Notes: a model not told the origin generated them from the letters alone. 64,000 nucleotides of DNA from Nocardia sienata NBRC 100364 (GCF_001613205.1 NZ_BDBX01000042.1:1-64000), one strand, 5' to 3'; positions 44,495 to 53,740 are shown, counted from the first letter of the stretch. A program made the numbers and translations.

Positions 44495-45673
44495 TCAGAT
44501 CATCGAGCGCAGATGCTCGGCCGGATCGAATCCCATCGAGCTCAGTGCCGAGGCGTGATAGACGGTGCTCGGTACATGGATGGCGTGGTTGAGGCCGGCG
44601 TGGGCGTCGCGCCAGTACCGCTGCAGGGGTTTGTCCATACGCAGCGCGTTACCGCCCGACCGGGCGAAGATCTGGTCCACGGCCATCACCGCCCGCCAGG
44701 CCGCCCGTACCTGGGTGCGGCGTCCGGCCGCGCGGAGCGCGAAGTCCACCTCGCCGCCGGATTCGACGATCCCCCAGATCCGGTCCACATTGGCCAGCAG
44801 TTCCTGGCGCGCGGCATTGATATCGGCGGCGGCCTCGCTGATCGCGAACAGCACGTACGGATCGTCCTTGACCGCCGTCCCCTGCGCACCCACTCGGTCG
44901 CGCTGGTAGTCCAGGTGCGCGGCCAGCGCGCCCTCCGCGATCCCGATGACCGCCGCACTGATACCCAGCGGGAACATCGTCGACCACGGCATCTTGTACA
45001 GCGTCTCGGTGACGCCGTATTCGCGCTGGGCGGTGCCGTCGATGACATGGTCGCCGTTCATCACCCGGTACGACGGCACGAACGCGTCTTTCACGACGAT
45101 GTCCTTGGAACCGGTGCCCTTGAGCCCCACCACGTTCCACGAGTCCTCGACGATCTCGTAGTCGGCCCGCGGCAGGATCATGTGCAGCATCGTCGGCGGA
45201 TCCGCGATCCCGCCCTGCGCGTCGCCGAGCATGGCGCCGAGGAAGATCCAGTCGCAGTGGTCGGTACCGGAACTGAACTGCCAGCGGCCGTTGAAGATAT
45301 AGCCGCCGTCCACCGGGCGGGCGATACCGGTCGGCGCGTACGGTGACGCCATCCAGGTGTCGTTGTCGGCGCCCCACACTTCTTCCTGCACCCGCGGATC
45401 GGCGAAGGCCAGCTGCCAGGGATGGACCCCGACGATGCCGCAGATCCAGCCGGTGGCCGGATCCAGCGCCGCCGCGGACATCACCGATTCGGCGAACTCC
45501 CGCGGATGCGCCTCGAACCCGCCGTACTTCTTCGGCTGCAACAACCGGATCGGACCGGCGGTCTTCAGCAGCTTGGCGGTCGAATCGGGCAGCCGACCGA
45601 GGGATTCCGCCTCCGGGGACTGCTCACGCAGTTGATCGGCGATCGCCGCGAGATTGTCGAGAACTCTGGTCAT
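44495..45673 (-). CDS. Flavin-dependent monooxygenase, HsaA-like
   Basis: A 392-residue acyl-CoA-dehydrogenase-fold monooxygenase of the HsaA/HpaB-C2 group, which hydroxylates a phenolic ring using reduced flavin from a separate reductase. Typical parts: LLQPKKYGGFEAHPREFAE, ATGWICGIVGVHPWQLA, the substrate strand FNGRWQFSSGTDHCDWIF and ARSGGNALRMDKPLQRYWRD near residue 355. Length equals known HsaA. The reductase partner (HsaB) is not in the window. Start at the ATG at 45673 with AAGGAA upstream. Confidence 0.88.
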   Translation of the reverse strand: MTRVLDNLAAIADQLREQSPEAESLGRLPDSTAKLLKTAGPIRLLQPKKYGGFEAHPREFAESVMSAAALDPATGWICGIVGVHPWQLAFADPRVQEEVWGADNDTWMASPYAPTGIARPVDGGYIFNGRWQFSSGTDHCDWIFLGAMLGDAQGGIADPPTMLHMILPRADYEIVEDSWNVVGLKGTGSKDIVVKDAFVPSYRVMNGDHVIDGTAQREYGVTETLYKMPWSTMFPLGISAAVIGIAEGALAAHLDYQRDRVGAQGTAVKDDPYVLFAISEAAADINAARQELLANVDRIWGIVESGGEVDFALRAAGRRTQVRAAWRAVMAVDQIFARSGGNALRMDKPLQRYWRDAHAGLNHAIHVPSTVYHASALSSMGFDPAEHLRSMI

Positions 45674-45734
45674 GATGGGTTCCTTGGTGAACGCGCGCCG
45701 GGTGTTCACCCGGCGCGCACGAGGGATATTCGGG

Positions 45735-46910
45735 TCAGGTGGTGGTGTCGAGTACCGCACCGCGGGCGATGTTGTCCGCGACCTCCGCCTCCCAGCTGGT
45801 CACGGCGCGTTCGGTATCGATCTCGAATTCGAACCGTTTGGTCATGTCCTCGGTGATGTCCTCGACATCCACGTAGAACTGCTGGTACCAGCGGCGCAGC
45901 TGATACACCGGCCCGTCCTCCTCGGAGAGCAGCGGGTTGTCGATGGGCGCCTTGTTCTTCCAGATCTTCACGTCCTGTTCGAAACCCACCTCGACCCCGC
46001 GCGCGAACTGCGCCGCCATCGCCTCGGCGTCGGCGTCCGACATGCCCTGGGGTTTCTTCACCATCGCGCCGTACTGCAGGACGAACGAATTCGACGTGAC
46101 CGGGTAGTGGCAGTTGATCAGCACCGTCTCGATCGTCATGCCCTGCGCCTCGTTCCACAGCCAGTCGATCATGTAGGAGGGGCCGAAGTACGAGGCGTCC
46201 GAGCGCAGCGACGAATGGGGATCGTCGTAGTTGGTGCCGACATTGATATCGCCGCGCGGTGTGGACCGCATGTACTGCGTCGCCACATGCCCTTCGAACA
46301 CGTTCTTGAAGTAGCGCGGGAAGGAGTAGTGGACGTAGAAGAAATGGGCCATATCGACGACGTTGTCCACGATCTCCCGGCAGTTCGACCCTTCGACCAG
46401 CAGGGTGTTCCAGGTCCAGTCGGTCCACTCCGAGGTGCCGTAGCCCTCGATCTCCGGGATCGTCACCTCGTCGGTGGGTTTGCTGCCCTGCGGGTCGTGC
46501 CAGACGAACAGCTGACCGTTGCGTTCCAGCGTCGGCCAGGCCCGGGTGCGCGCCAGTGGCGGTACCCGCCGGGCGTACGGGATCCCGGTGCACTTGCCGT
46601 TACCGCCCCAGCGCCAGTCGTGGAACGGGCAGGCGATGGAATCGCCTTTGACCGACCCCTGGGCCAGGTTGCCGCCCATATGCCGGCAGTACGCGTCCAG
46701 CACGTGCAGCGTGTCGTCGGTCTCGGACCGGAACACCACCAGCGTGGTGCCGAATGCCTTGACCTCATGCGGTTGCCCGTCCCGGAACGATTTCGCCAGG
46801 CCCAGGCAGTGCCAGCCGCGCGCGAACCGGGTCGGCGCCGCGGCCGCCTCGATCTGCCTGTATTCGTCTGTACCGTGCTGGCGTCGCCCGTTCGGTGCAA
46901 GATCCGGCAT
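45735..46910 (-). CDS. Rieske oxygenase, 3-ketosteroid 9-alpha-hydroxylase KshA-like
   Basis: A 391-residue oxygenase component. The Rieske [2Fe-2S] ligands are CRHMGGNLAQG and CPFHDWRW near residues 75-100; the mononuclear iron site is in NVVDMAHFFYVHYSFP near 180, with a later Asp. Length and motif spacing fit KshA. It needs a reductase (KshB), not present here. The ATG at 46910 is chosen because GGAGG lies 5 bases upstream; other in-frame starts at 46922 and 47003 remain possible. First gene of the KshA-HsaA-HsaC-like operon. Confidence 0.88.
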   Translation of the reverse strand: MPDLAPNGRRQHGTDEYRQIEAAAAPTRFARGWHCLGLAKSFRDGQPHEVKAFGTTLVVFRSETDDTLHVLDAYCRHMGGNLAQGSVKGDSIACPFHDWRWGGNGKCTGIPYARRVPPLARTRAWPTLERNGQLFVWHDPQGSKPTDEVTIPEIEGYGTSEWTDWTWNTLLVEGSNCREIVDNVVDMAHFFYVHYSFPRYFKNVFEGHVATQYMRSTPRGDINVGTNYDDPHSSLRSDASYFGPSYMIDWLWNEAQGMTIETVLINCHYPVTSNSFVLQYGAMVKKPQGMSDADAEAMAAQFARGVEVGFEQDVKIWKNKAPIDNPLLSEEDGPVYQLRRWYQQFYVDVEDITEDMTKRFEFEIDTERAVTSWEAEVADNIARGAVLDTTT

Positions 46911-47270
46911 CGGAACCTCCATGTTCCAGCGGAGTTGTGTGACTGCGCCGATAGTGACCTGGGGCACCGGGCCGACCCAGCCGCGTTCCCGGTCAGTGGA
47001 CACGTTTCGGCGGCGCGGTGGCGCCGGGTGCGCCGCCTATCCGGAATGCCCGGTCACTTCGACCGCTCCGGTACCCCGTATCCGGAACTCGGGAACACCG
47101 GTTTGTGCCATGGTTGTGTTCTCCCCTCGGGGAGTCCTCGTGCCTCCGGCCCCCGCGGCCACCCGGCGACGAGCCGGAAACCCGGGCCGAGCCGCGAACC
47201 GGCCGCCCGGAAACGCCCCTGAGCGGGGTGCGCGGCATTGTCGCTGGTTACCCGACGATAGGATTACGGA
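46911..47270. promoter_or_regulatory. Divergent spacer between kshA-like operon and tandem-TetR gene, with cluster motif
   Basis: A 360-base region. At 46986-47001 TTCCCGGTCAGTGGAC resembles one arm of the 34574-34600 palindrome and lies about 76 bases upstream of the KshA-like start. Near the TetR end a TAGGAT -10-like element (about 47259) stands 6-7 bases before its ATG, consistent with a leaderless message. No other gene is seen. Confidence 0.5.
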
Positions 47271-48569
47271 ATGAGCGTCGACAATCGCCGGGTCCGGTCG
47301 TCCGCGCCGCCGGTGCGCGCGAACGGTCGCGACGATCCGGGCAGCGACGCCGCCCCCGGGAAGAAGGACAGTGCCGCGGCGGCTCGTCCCGTGCGGCGCC
47401 GGCCGAAGAACCGGCGGGCACAGATCGCGGCGGCCGCGGCCAACGCGTTCGGCTCGCTGGGGTACCACAGCGTGAGCATGGAGGACATCGCCGGCGGGCT
47501 CGGTATCAGTTCCGCCGCCCTGTACCGCCACTACCCCAGTAAGTACGCGCTGTTCCAGGAGGAATCGCTGCGGGTCGGCCAGGCCATGGCCGAATCGGTT
47601 CGGCTCGACGCCGACGCCGCGGCGGCCCCGCCCGAGCACCGGTTGCGCACGGTGCTGGAAGCGCTCAGCGCGGTCACCGTCGCCAACCGGGCCAGTGTGA
47701 CGCTGGTGCGCTGGGAAGGCCGCTACCTGGAACCCGCGGACCGCGAGATCCGGGATGTACAGCAGAACGCGGTGCTGGAGGCGCTGGACACCCAACTCGC
47801 CGCCTACCGTCCGCAGGTGCGCGGTCAGGATCGTCAGGTGCTGGTGGTGGCCCTGCTGTCGGTGATCACCAGCATCGCCGATCACCATGCGACCCTACCC
47901 ACCAAAGCCCTTGTCGGACTGCTGGTTTCCACCGCCATGGATCTGGCGGCGGTCTCGCTCCCGGAACCGGGAGACGTCGAACCCGCGCGCCCGGTGGAGA
48001 TCCCGGAGTCGTTCAAGCACGAACTGCTGCTGCGCAAGGGTGTGGAACTGTTCCACGCGCGCGGATACCCGAATGTGAGCGTGGAGGACATCGCCACCGC
48101 GGCGGGCCTGTCCGCGGCGTCCGCGGTGTACCGCTTCTACCGCGGTAAGAGCGATCTGCTGGCCGCCGCCTTCCGGCGCGCCGCCGAACGGGTGTCCAGC
48201 GCGATCGGTCCCGCGGTGGCCGGGGCCGCCGGACCGCGTGAGGCGCTGGATTCGCTGATCGACCAGTACGTCGAGGGTTCGTTCGCCGAACGCGAGCTCA
48301 CCTTCGTCTACTACACCGAATTCCAGCATGTACCCGCCGAGGAACGCGCCGCCCTGCGCAATGTGCAGCGGCTGAGCGTGGAGGAGTGGGCGCGGCTGGT
48401 CCGGCAGGTACGTCCCGAACTCTCCGGCCCGCAGGCGCGTTTCCTCGTCCACGCGGCCTTCGCCCTGGTGGTCGACCTTGGCCGCGCGTTCGGCACGGTC
48501 GCGACCGCCTCGCAGGAGCGGGTCGCCCTGCTCATGCGGGCAGTGCTGTACGGCCGGCCGGCCCGCTAG
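47271..48569 (+). CDS. TetR regulator with two tandem TetR domains (Mce3R-like)
   Basis: A 432-residue protein with two complete TetR N-terminal HTH modules: residues about 48-95 (MEDIAGGLGISSAALYRHYP) and about 250-300 (VEDIATAAGLSAASAVYRFY), each followed by a helical domain. This unusual fused architecture is that of M. tuberculosis Mce3R, which represses the mce3 operon. Here the gene lies exactly between the ksh/hsa-like operon and an mce operon, so it may link import and catabolism. An N-terminal basic, disordered 45-residue tail precedes domain 1. Confidence 0.88.
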   Translation: MSVDNRRVRSSAPPVRANGRDDPGSDAAPGKKDSAAAARPVRRRPKNRRAQIAAAAANAFGSLGYHSVSMEDIAGGLGISSAALYRHYPSKYALFQEESLRVGQAMAESVRLDADAAAAPPEHRLRTVLEALSAVTVANRASVTLVRWEGRYLEPADREIRDVQQNAVLEALDTQLAAYRPQVRGQDRQVLVVALLSVITSIADHHATLPTKALVGLLVSTAMDLAAVSLPEPGDVEPARPVEIPESFKHELLLRKGVELFHARGYPNVSVEDIATAAGLSAASAVYRFYRGKSDLLAAAFRRAAERVSSAIGPAVAGAAGPREALDSLIDQYVEGSFAERELTFVYYTEFQHVPAEERAALRNVQRLSVEEWARLVRQVRPELSGPQARFLVHAAFALVVDLGRAFGTVATASQERVALLMRAVLYGRPAR

Positions 48570-48603
48570 CCCCCGCCGAGGGTGAGCACGCGGCCGTACC
48601 CGG

Positions 48604-49323
48604 TCACGATGCCGGGCTCGGCGCGAGCGGAGTGATCATCTGATCGACCAGCCAGTGGCCGTCGATCTTCTGCATCCGCATCACCATGCTCAACTGCCCG
48701 GGCGCCGGCTGTCCCCGGGTGCCCAGGCTGGTGATGGTCTGCCCGATCACCACCACGGTCTCGGCCGACTCCGCGTCGGCGGTTTTCACCGCGCACTGGA
48801 TATCACCGGCGGTGGAGACCACCTGCCCCGCGACGAGCGCCTCCCGCAGTTCGGCGGTGGTCGTCTCGAATTCCTTCTTCCAGTCGCCGGTGGCGCCGGC
48901 CGCCACGGCCGAGAAGTACGGGTCCAGATTCTTGGCGTCGTAATTGGCGAGCACCGGCGCGTAGCGGCAGGCCGCCTGCCGTGCTTCCTCGTACGCGGCC
49001 AAGGTTTCGGATTTGTCCTGTTCCTGCACGTACAGGTAGCCGGCCACGCCGATCGCGCCCAGCAGCGCGATCGCGGCCGCGACGAGAACAGCGATCACCG
49101 GGCGCGCGATCCGGGCAGTGGAGCGCGGCTTCCCCGGGCCGCTATCGGTGCCCTGCCCGTCCGGATCGGTGACCTTCCGCAACCGGTCCGCGCCGTCCCC
49201 CGGCACCGGATCCGGGGCACTCGCGGCAGGTGCGGAATCCGCCGTACCGGGCGACGGGGTTTCCGCACTCGCCGTCGCGGGATCCGCCGCGTCCCCGCTT
49301 TCCACGGATTTGTCCTCACTCAT
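48604..49323 (-). CDS. Mce-associated membrane protein
   Basis: A 239-residue protein: an acidic, Pro/Ala-rich cytoplasmic stretch (1-70), one transmembrane helix (about 74-97, VIAVLVAAAIALLGAIGVAG), and an extracytoplasmic NTF2-like domain with CRYAPVLANYDAKNLDPYFS and a WLVDQM end. This is the layout of Mas/Mam proteins that follow mceF in mycobacteria and stabilise Mce transporters. It begins 13 bases after mceF and closes the operon. Confidence 0.88.
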   Translation of the reverse strand: MSEDKSVESGDAADPATASAETPSPGTADSAPAASAPDPVPGDGADRLRKVTDPDGQGTDSGPGKPRSTARIARPVIAVLVAAAIALLGAIGVAGYLYVQEQDKSETLAAYEEARQAACRYAPVLANYDAKNLDPYFSAVAAGATGDWKKEFETTTAELREALVAGQVVSTAGDIQCAVKTADAESAETVVVIGQTITSLGTRGQPAPGQLSMVMRMQKIDGHWLVDQMITPLAPSPAS

Positions 49324-49336
49324 GCTCGTCTACTCC

Positions 49337-50518
49337 TCAACGGCCCGGAATCGGGCGGGACAGTTCGTCACCGCTGACACCGGGCGGTGGTCCGGCGGTG
49401 TTGTCGGGCACATTCGGCCGGGGCGCGTTGGCCGAACCACGTACCTGCAACGCCGGATCATCGGTCACACAGTAGTTGTACAAACGCACCCGGGTGTCGG
49501 CCATGCGCTCGGTCGGGACCAGCGGAATGGTGTTGTACTCGCAGGTGGGGCGCGGCCAGATATCCACCAGCGTATGGAAGATTCCGTCGTGTACCGGCAC
49601 GTTCAGCGCCGCGGTACCCGCCCGCAGCGCCGGGAACAGCGCGGCGATCGCCGGTTGCCGCAGTTTCGCGGCCCGGGTGATGGCCACGAAGTTGGTGACC
49701 AGGTTGGTGATCGGGTCCTGGGTCTCGGTGACGAAACCGCCCAGAGTGGCCAACTGCCCGGGGGCGAGATCCAGCAGCCGCCGCACCTCCTGATCGGCCG
49801 CGGTGAGTTGCTGGAACAGCGCCCCCGCGGAACCGGTCAGGGTCCCGAGGTCGGGTTGGGCGTACTGCGTGGTCTCGGCGATCACGGTGAGGTTCTCGAT
49901 GAGCTGCCGCGTCTGCGGGAGCAGCCCCTCCAGACCCGCCATCGCACGGCTGATGCCGGAGATCATATTGCGCAGCCGGTCCGGTCCACCGGCCAGCGCC
50001 TTGTCCAGTTCGTCGACGATCACCGTGAGCCGCTCGGGATTGAGTCCGCTGATCATCGCGCTCATATTCGACAGCAGCGAATGGGTGGTCACCGGGATCC
50101 GGGTGCGCTCCACCTCGACCCGGTCACCGTCGCGCAGGTAGGGGCCGGTATCGGCGTCGGGCCGGAAGTCCAGGTACTGCTCGCCCACCGCCGAGAGCCG
50201 CCCGACCACCACGGTACCGCCCACCGGAATATCTACTGCGGAATCGATTTCGGCGACGGCCTCGATACCGGTCTCCGAAACCCGGACATCGGCGACCCGC
50301 CCCACCCGGGAACCGCGGAAATTGACATCGTTGTCCGCGAGCAGCCCGCCGGACCCGGTCAGTTCCACCGTCACCCGGTAGGTGCTGCCCGGCAGCAGAT
50401 TGATCCGCAGCACCTCGGCGCCCAGATACCCGCACCCCACGATCAGCACCACCACCAGGCCGATGTTCGCCACGCCGACCCGATGCCGGACCAGCCAGTT
50501 CCACAGCGGAATATTCAT
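49337..50518 (-). CDS. mceF: MCE family protein MceF
   Basis: A 393-residue substrate-binding subunit of the Mce importer. One N-terminal membrane helix (about 13-34), the MCE domain (about 40-120: VELTGSGGLLADNDVNFRGS with RVGRV), then a long helical region forming the tunnel, and a C-terminal Cys-containing domain (PTCEYN, NYC). Start overlaps mceE stop by four bases (ATGA). Confidence 0.92.
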   Translation of the reverse strand: MNIPLWNWLVRHRVGVANIGLVVVLIVGCGYLGAEVLRINLLPGSTYRVTVELTGSGGLLADNDVNFRGSRVGRVADVRVSETGIEAVAEIDSAVDIPVGGTVVVGRLSAVGEQYLDFRPDADTGPYLRDGDRVEVERTRIPVTTHSLLSNMSAMISGLNPERLTVIVDELDKALAGGPDRLRNMISGISRAMAGLEGLLPQTRQLIENLTVIAETTQYAQPDLGTLTGSAGALFQQLTAADQEVRRLLDLAPGQLATLGGFVTETQDPITNLVTNFVAITRAAKLRQPAIAALFPALRAGTAALNVPVHDGIFHTLVDIWPRPTCEYNTIPLVPTERMADTRVRLYNYCVTDDPALQVRGSANAPRPNVPDNTAGPPPGVSGDELSRPIPGR

Positions 50519-51633
50519 CGCGGACCCTCCTGCGGGGCCGGGCCGGGCTGCGGCGGACTGGTCAGCCGGCCCTGGATCTTCTGCAGTACCTGCGTGAGGC
50601 TGCCGATGAAGGCCGGCACATCCGACCCGTCCGGCAGCCGGCTACGCGACGGATCGGTCAGCGCGCCGACGCTCAGATAGGAGACCCGGGCCGCTACGGC
50701 CAGAGCCGGGCCCTCGAAGGACTGTTCCAGGGACGGATACAGCGTGTGCAGACCGTCCAGGGTCTGCCGCAGATTGTCACCCATCGCCGTGAAACCGCCC
50801 ATGAGCCGCCGGATGCTCTCGAAGAGGCTGATGAATTCCGGGCTGGTGGTATCGCTGAAATCGCCCAGCGCCGCCATGGTCACCGAGATCTTCTGGATCA
50901 GCGAGGTGATATCCCGGTTGTTCTCCGCCACCAGCCCCAGCAGGTCGGGGAAGGTGTCCGCGGCCAGCCCCAATTCCTGTTTGCGCGCCGCGAGTTCGCC
51001 GGTGAGCACATTGACCCCGTGCAGCACACTGTCGATATCGGCGGTCCGGGCGTTCAGCGCGCTCAGTACCTGGGTCATCTCGGTGATCAGATGGCCCAGC
51101 TGCGGGGCGCGGCCGGCGAACATCGAATCCATTTCGGCGGTGATCCGCGCCGCCTGGTTCAGCCCGCCACCGTTGAGCAGCAGCGATACCGACATCATGA
51201 GTTCTTCCACCGACGCGCCGGCACCGGTGTGATCGGTATCGATCACATCGCCTTCGCCCAGCATGACCGCGCCGGGTTCCTCCCGGGGCAGGGTCATGGC
51301 GACGAAGATATCGCCGAGTGGAGTCCCCTGCCGCAATTCCGCGGTGGTCCCGCGCGGCAACCGGATGTCCTCGCGGATGAGCATGTCCACATCGGCGACG
51401 AAATCGGTGGTGGAGATATCGGTGACCACCCCGATATCGGTGCCACCGATCTTCACGTGAGCGCGGTCGGGCAGGTTGAGCGCGTCGGCGAACCGCACGC
51501 GCAGGGTGTATCCCGGCCCGCCGATACCCGGTTCCGGCATCGGCACGTTCTGCACCGTCAGCGCACCGCACCCCGGTACCGCCAGCACCGCCGCCGTCAG
51601 CAGAACCGCCAGCCTTGCGTGCATCCTCTTCAT
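50515..51633 (-). CDS. mceE: MCE family lipoprotein MceE
   Basis: A 372-residue subunit with a lipoprotein signal: ARLAVLLTAAVLAVPGCGAL, lipidation Cys near residue 22. The MCE domain (RFADALNLPDRAHVKIGGTD, DIGVVTDIS) is at about 45-120, followed by the helical region and a Pro-rich tail. The gene fits the usual lipoprotein position E (LprK-like). Overlaps mceD by four bases. Confidence 0.92.
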   Translation of the reverse strand: MKRMHARLAVLLTAAVLAVPGCGALTVQNVPMPEPGIGGPGYTLRVRFADALNLPDRAHVKIGGTDIGVVTDISTTDFVADVDMLIREDIRLPRGTTAELRQGTPLGDIFVAMTLPREEPGAVMLGEGDVIDTDHTGAGASVEELMMSVSLLLNGGGLNQAARITAEMDSMFAGRAPQLGHLITEMTQVLSALNARTADIDSVLHGVNVLTGELAARKQELGLAADTFPDLLGLVAENNRDITSLIQKISVTMAALGDFSDTTSPEFISLFESIRRLMGGFTAMGDNLRQTLDGLHTLYPSLEQSFEGPALAVAARVSYLSVGALTDPSRSRLPDGSDVPAFIGSLTQVLQKIQGRLTSPPQPGPAPQEGPR

Positions 51634-52730
51634 CGCGTCATCCCCAGCAGCGCGGCGGTGATTCCGAAATCCGGTCCGAAATCCTGGATCCGGCCGGTGC
51701 GGCAGCCGTCGGAACGCATCTGCACCCGTTCACAGAAGGTGGACAGCACCTCGTTGTCCAGCAGCGCCTTGTCCAGCAGCGCGTGCACCCGGAACGCCTG
51801 ATGTTCGTGGCTCACGCCGTTTGCCAGATTCTCGAAGAACAGCGGGCCCACGTCCACCAGTTCGGTCAGGCCACGGGCATTGGCCCGCATCTGCGCGGTG
51901 ATGGTGACGAATCGCTGCAACGCCCCGGCGAGCTGGTCGCGGTTCTGCCCGACGAGTGTCGAGGTGTTGTTCACGAAATCGTTCAACTGGACGAGAACCG
52001 CGTGCAGACCCGGCGACTGATCCCCCATCAGCTGTACCAGTTCGGTGAGCCGGGCGCTGAAATCGCGCACCGTCTGATCGTTCTGGGCGACGACCTGGGT
52101 GATCTCGTTCAGCTCGAGGATGGTGTTGGCGATCTGGTCCTTGTTGGCGAAGGTCACCTCGAACGCGGCCGACAGGTCGTCGAGGGTTTCGCGCAACCGG
52201 TCGCCGTTACCCTCGAGCAGCGGGAACAGCACCCGGCTGGCCAGCGGCCCGGCCTCGCTGTCGCCTTTGAGCGCGGCGCCGAGCTGGTCGAAATTGTCCA
52301 GGATGCGGTCCAGTTCCACCGGGACCCGGGTGCGTTCCAGCGGAATATGCGCCCCGTCGACGAGTTTCGGACCGGTGCCGCTGTAGGCGGGGGCGAGTTC
52401 GACGTGCCGATTGGTGATCAGCTGCGGCGAGATCAGCGCGGCCATGGCGTCGGCGGGTACATCGACATCCTTGTCCAATGCCATGGTGACCTCGACGTAG
52501 CTGCCGCGCGGTGTCACGGTCTCGACCCGCCCGACCGGCACCCCGAGCACAGCGACCTCGTTCCCGGCGTACAGCCCGGCCACATTCTCGAAATCGGCGC
52601 TGATCCGGACGTGTTCACCCAAGTACTGCTCCGGCAGTCCCGCGATACTGTCCGGCAGCACCGAGCAGCCCGCCGCGCACAGTCCGGCGATACCGGCCGC
52701 GAGCACCCGCGCGAGTGTGCGCAGATTCAT
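51630..52730 (-). CDS. mceD: MCE family protein MceD, also with a lipobox
   Basis: A 366-residue subunit. Unlike usual D proteins with an uncleaved helix, it starts with a lipoprotein signal (ARVLAAGIAGLCAAGCSVLP, Cys near residue 22). MCE domain at about 40-115 (NVAGLYAGNEVAVLGVPVGR), then the helical part with ELVDVGPLFFENLA and a C-terminal CERVQMRSDGC pair. Overlaps mceC stop and mceE start by four bases each. Confidence 0.9.
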   Translation of the reverse strand: MNLRTLARVLAAGIAGLCAAGCSVLPDSIAGLPEQYLGEHVRISADFENVAGLYAGNEVAVLGVPVGRVETVTPRGSYVEVTMALDKDVDVPADAMAALISPQLITNRHVELAPAYSGTGPKLVDGAHIPLERTRVPVELDRILDNFDQLGAALKGDSEAGPLASRVLFPLLEGNGDRLRETLDDLSAAFEVTFANKDQIANTILELNEITQVVAQNDQTVRDFSARLTELVQLMGDQSPGLHAVLVQLNDFVNNTSTLVGQNRDQLAGALQRFVTITAQMRANARGLTELVDVGPLFFENLANGVSHEHQAFRVHALLDKALLDNEVLSTFCERVQMRSDGCRTGRIQDFGPDFGITAALLGMTR

Positions 52731-53740
52731 TTACCACACCCCTGTACGACCTGTGCGAAGCACAGCCAGTTGTCCGGCAGGAACCAGGGCGCCCACACAT
52801 CGGCGTAGGGCCCGTTGCCGATCACATTGTTGAACTGCCGTAGCGAGACCGGCAGGATCTCGTAGAGCCGGTCCAGGTTGTCCCGGTTCTTCTCCAGGCC
52901 CTGGGTCATCGTGTTCAGGTTCTGGATGAGCGGGCCGAGCTGCCCGTTGTTCTCCAGACCCATATCGCGCAGCAGGCCCGACAGCGCGGCGACATTGTCC
53001 AGCAACCGGCGCAGCAGGTCCTGGCGCAGGGCGACCGCGTTACCGATCGCCTCACCGCGGGTGAGCAGCATCAGCACGCTGTTCTGATTGTCTGCGACCA
53101 GCTGGGAGACCTGGTCCATGCTCTGCAGCAGGGTGTCCACCTCGTCGCGCCGGGCGTTGATCACCTCGGCCAGCGCGCCGATCGAATCCAGCGCGGTCAC
53201 CGCGAGTTCCGGGGAATCGCCCATCTGCTGGGAGAAGACGTCCAGCGCCTGCCGCAATTTGTCCGGATCGATGCGTTCGATCCGCTCGAACGACGAGGTG
53301 TACTTCGGGTCCTGGATGACCTTGGCCAGGTTGTAAGGAACCGAGGTGTTGGCCAGCGGGATCCGGCCGTCCGCCGATTCCTCTCCCGAACCGGGCACCA
53401 GTTCGATGTGCATGCGGCCGAGAATGGTCGACATCTTGATCGCGGCACGCGCGTCGGTGGCCACCCGGATATCCCGGCTGATCTTCATCACGACCTCGAC
53501 CCTGTCGCCGGCCAGGCGTACCGAACGCACCTCGCCGACCTCGATCCCGGAGACGTCCACCGTCGCGCCCGGGCGCATTCCGGCCGCCTGCGCGAATTCC
53601 GCGGTGACGGTCTTGTCGCCGAGCCGCAGCTGGGAGAGCACACTCGACCCGACGACCAGCGCGGCCACCGCGGCGGCGGCGAGCAACCCCTGCCACAGGA
53701 ACCGGTTCTTCGCGAAGGCCGGACGACGCCACCGGGCCAT
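52727..53740 (-). CDS. mceC: MCE family protein MceC
   Basis: A 337-residue subunit with one N-terminal helix (about 15-35), an MCE domain (AAGMRPGATVDVSGIEVGEV, HIELVPGSGEES), the long helical region and a short C-terminus with LCFAQVVQGCGK. It is shorter than typical MceC because no Pro-rich tail follows. The ATG at 53740 shares one base with the mceB stop. Confidence 0.9.
   Translation of the reverse strand: MARWRRPAFAKNRFLWQGLLAAAAVAALVVGSSVLSQLRLGDKTVTAEFAQAAGMRPGATVDVSGIEVGEVRSVRLAGDRVEVVMKISRDIRVATDARAAIKMSTILGRMHIELVPGSGEESADGRIPLANTSVPYNLAKVIQDPKYTSSFERIERIDPDKLRQALDVFSQQMGDSPELAVTALDSIGALAEVINARRDEVDTLLQSMDQVSQLVADNQNSVLMLLTRGEAIGNAVALRQDLLRRLLDNVAALSGLLRDMGLENNGQLGPLIQNLNTMTQGLEKNRDNLDRLYEILPVSLRQFNNVIGNGPYADVWAPWFLPDNWLCFAQVVQGCGK

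Noticed and set aside
25386..47270. KstR-type operators (AAC..GTT core) upstream of the steroid-like genes
   Set aside because: None could be recognised by eye; the shared element is of a different CCCGGTGA type.
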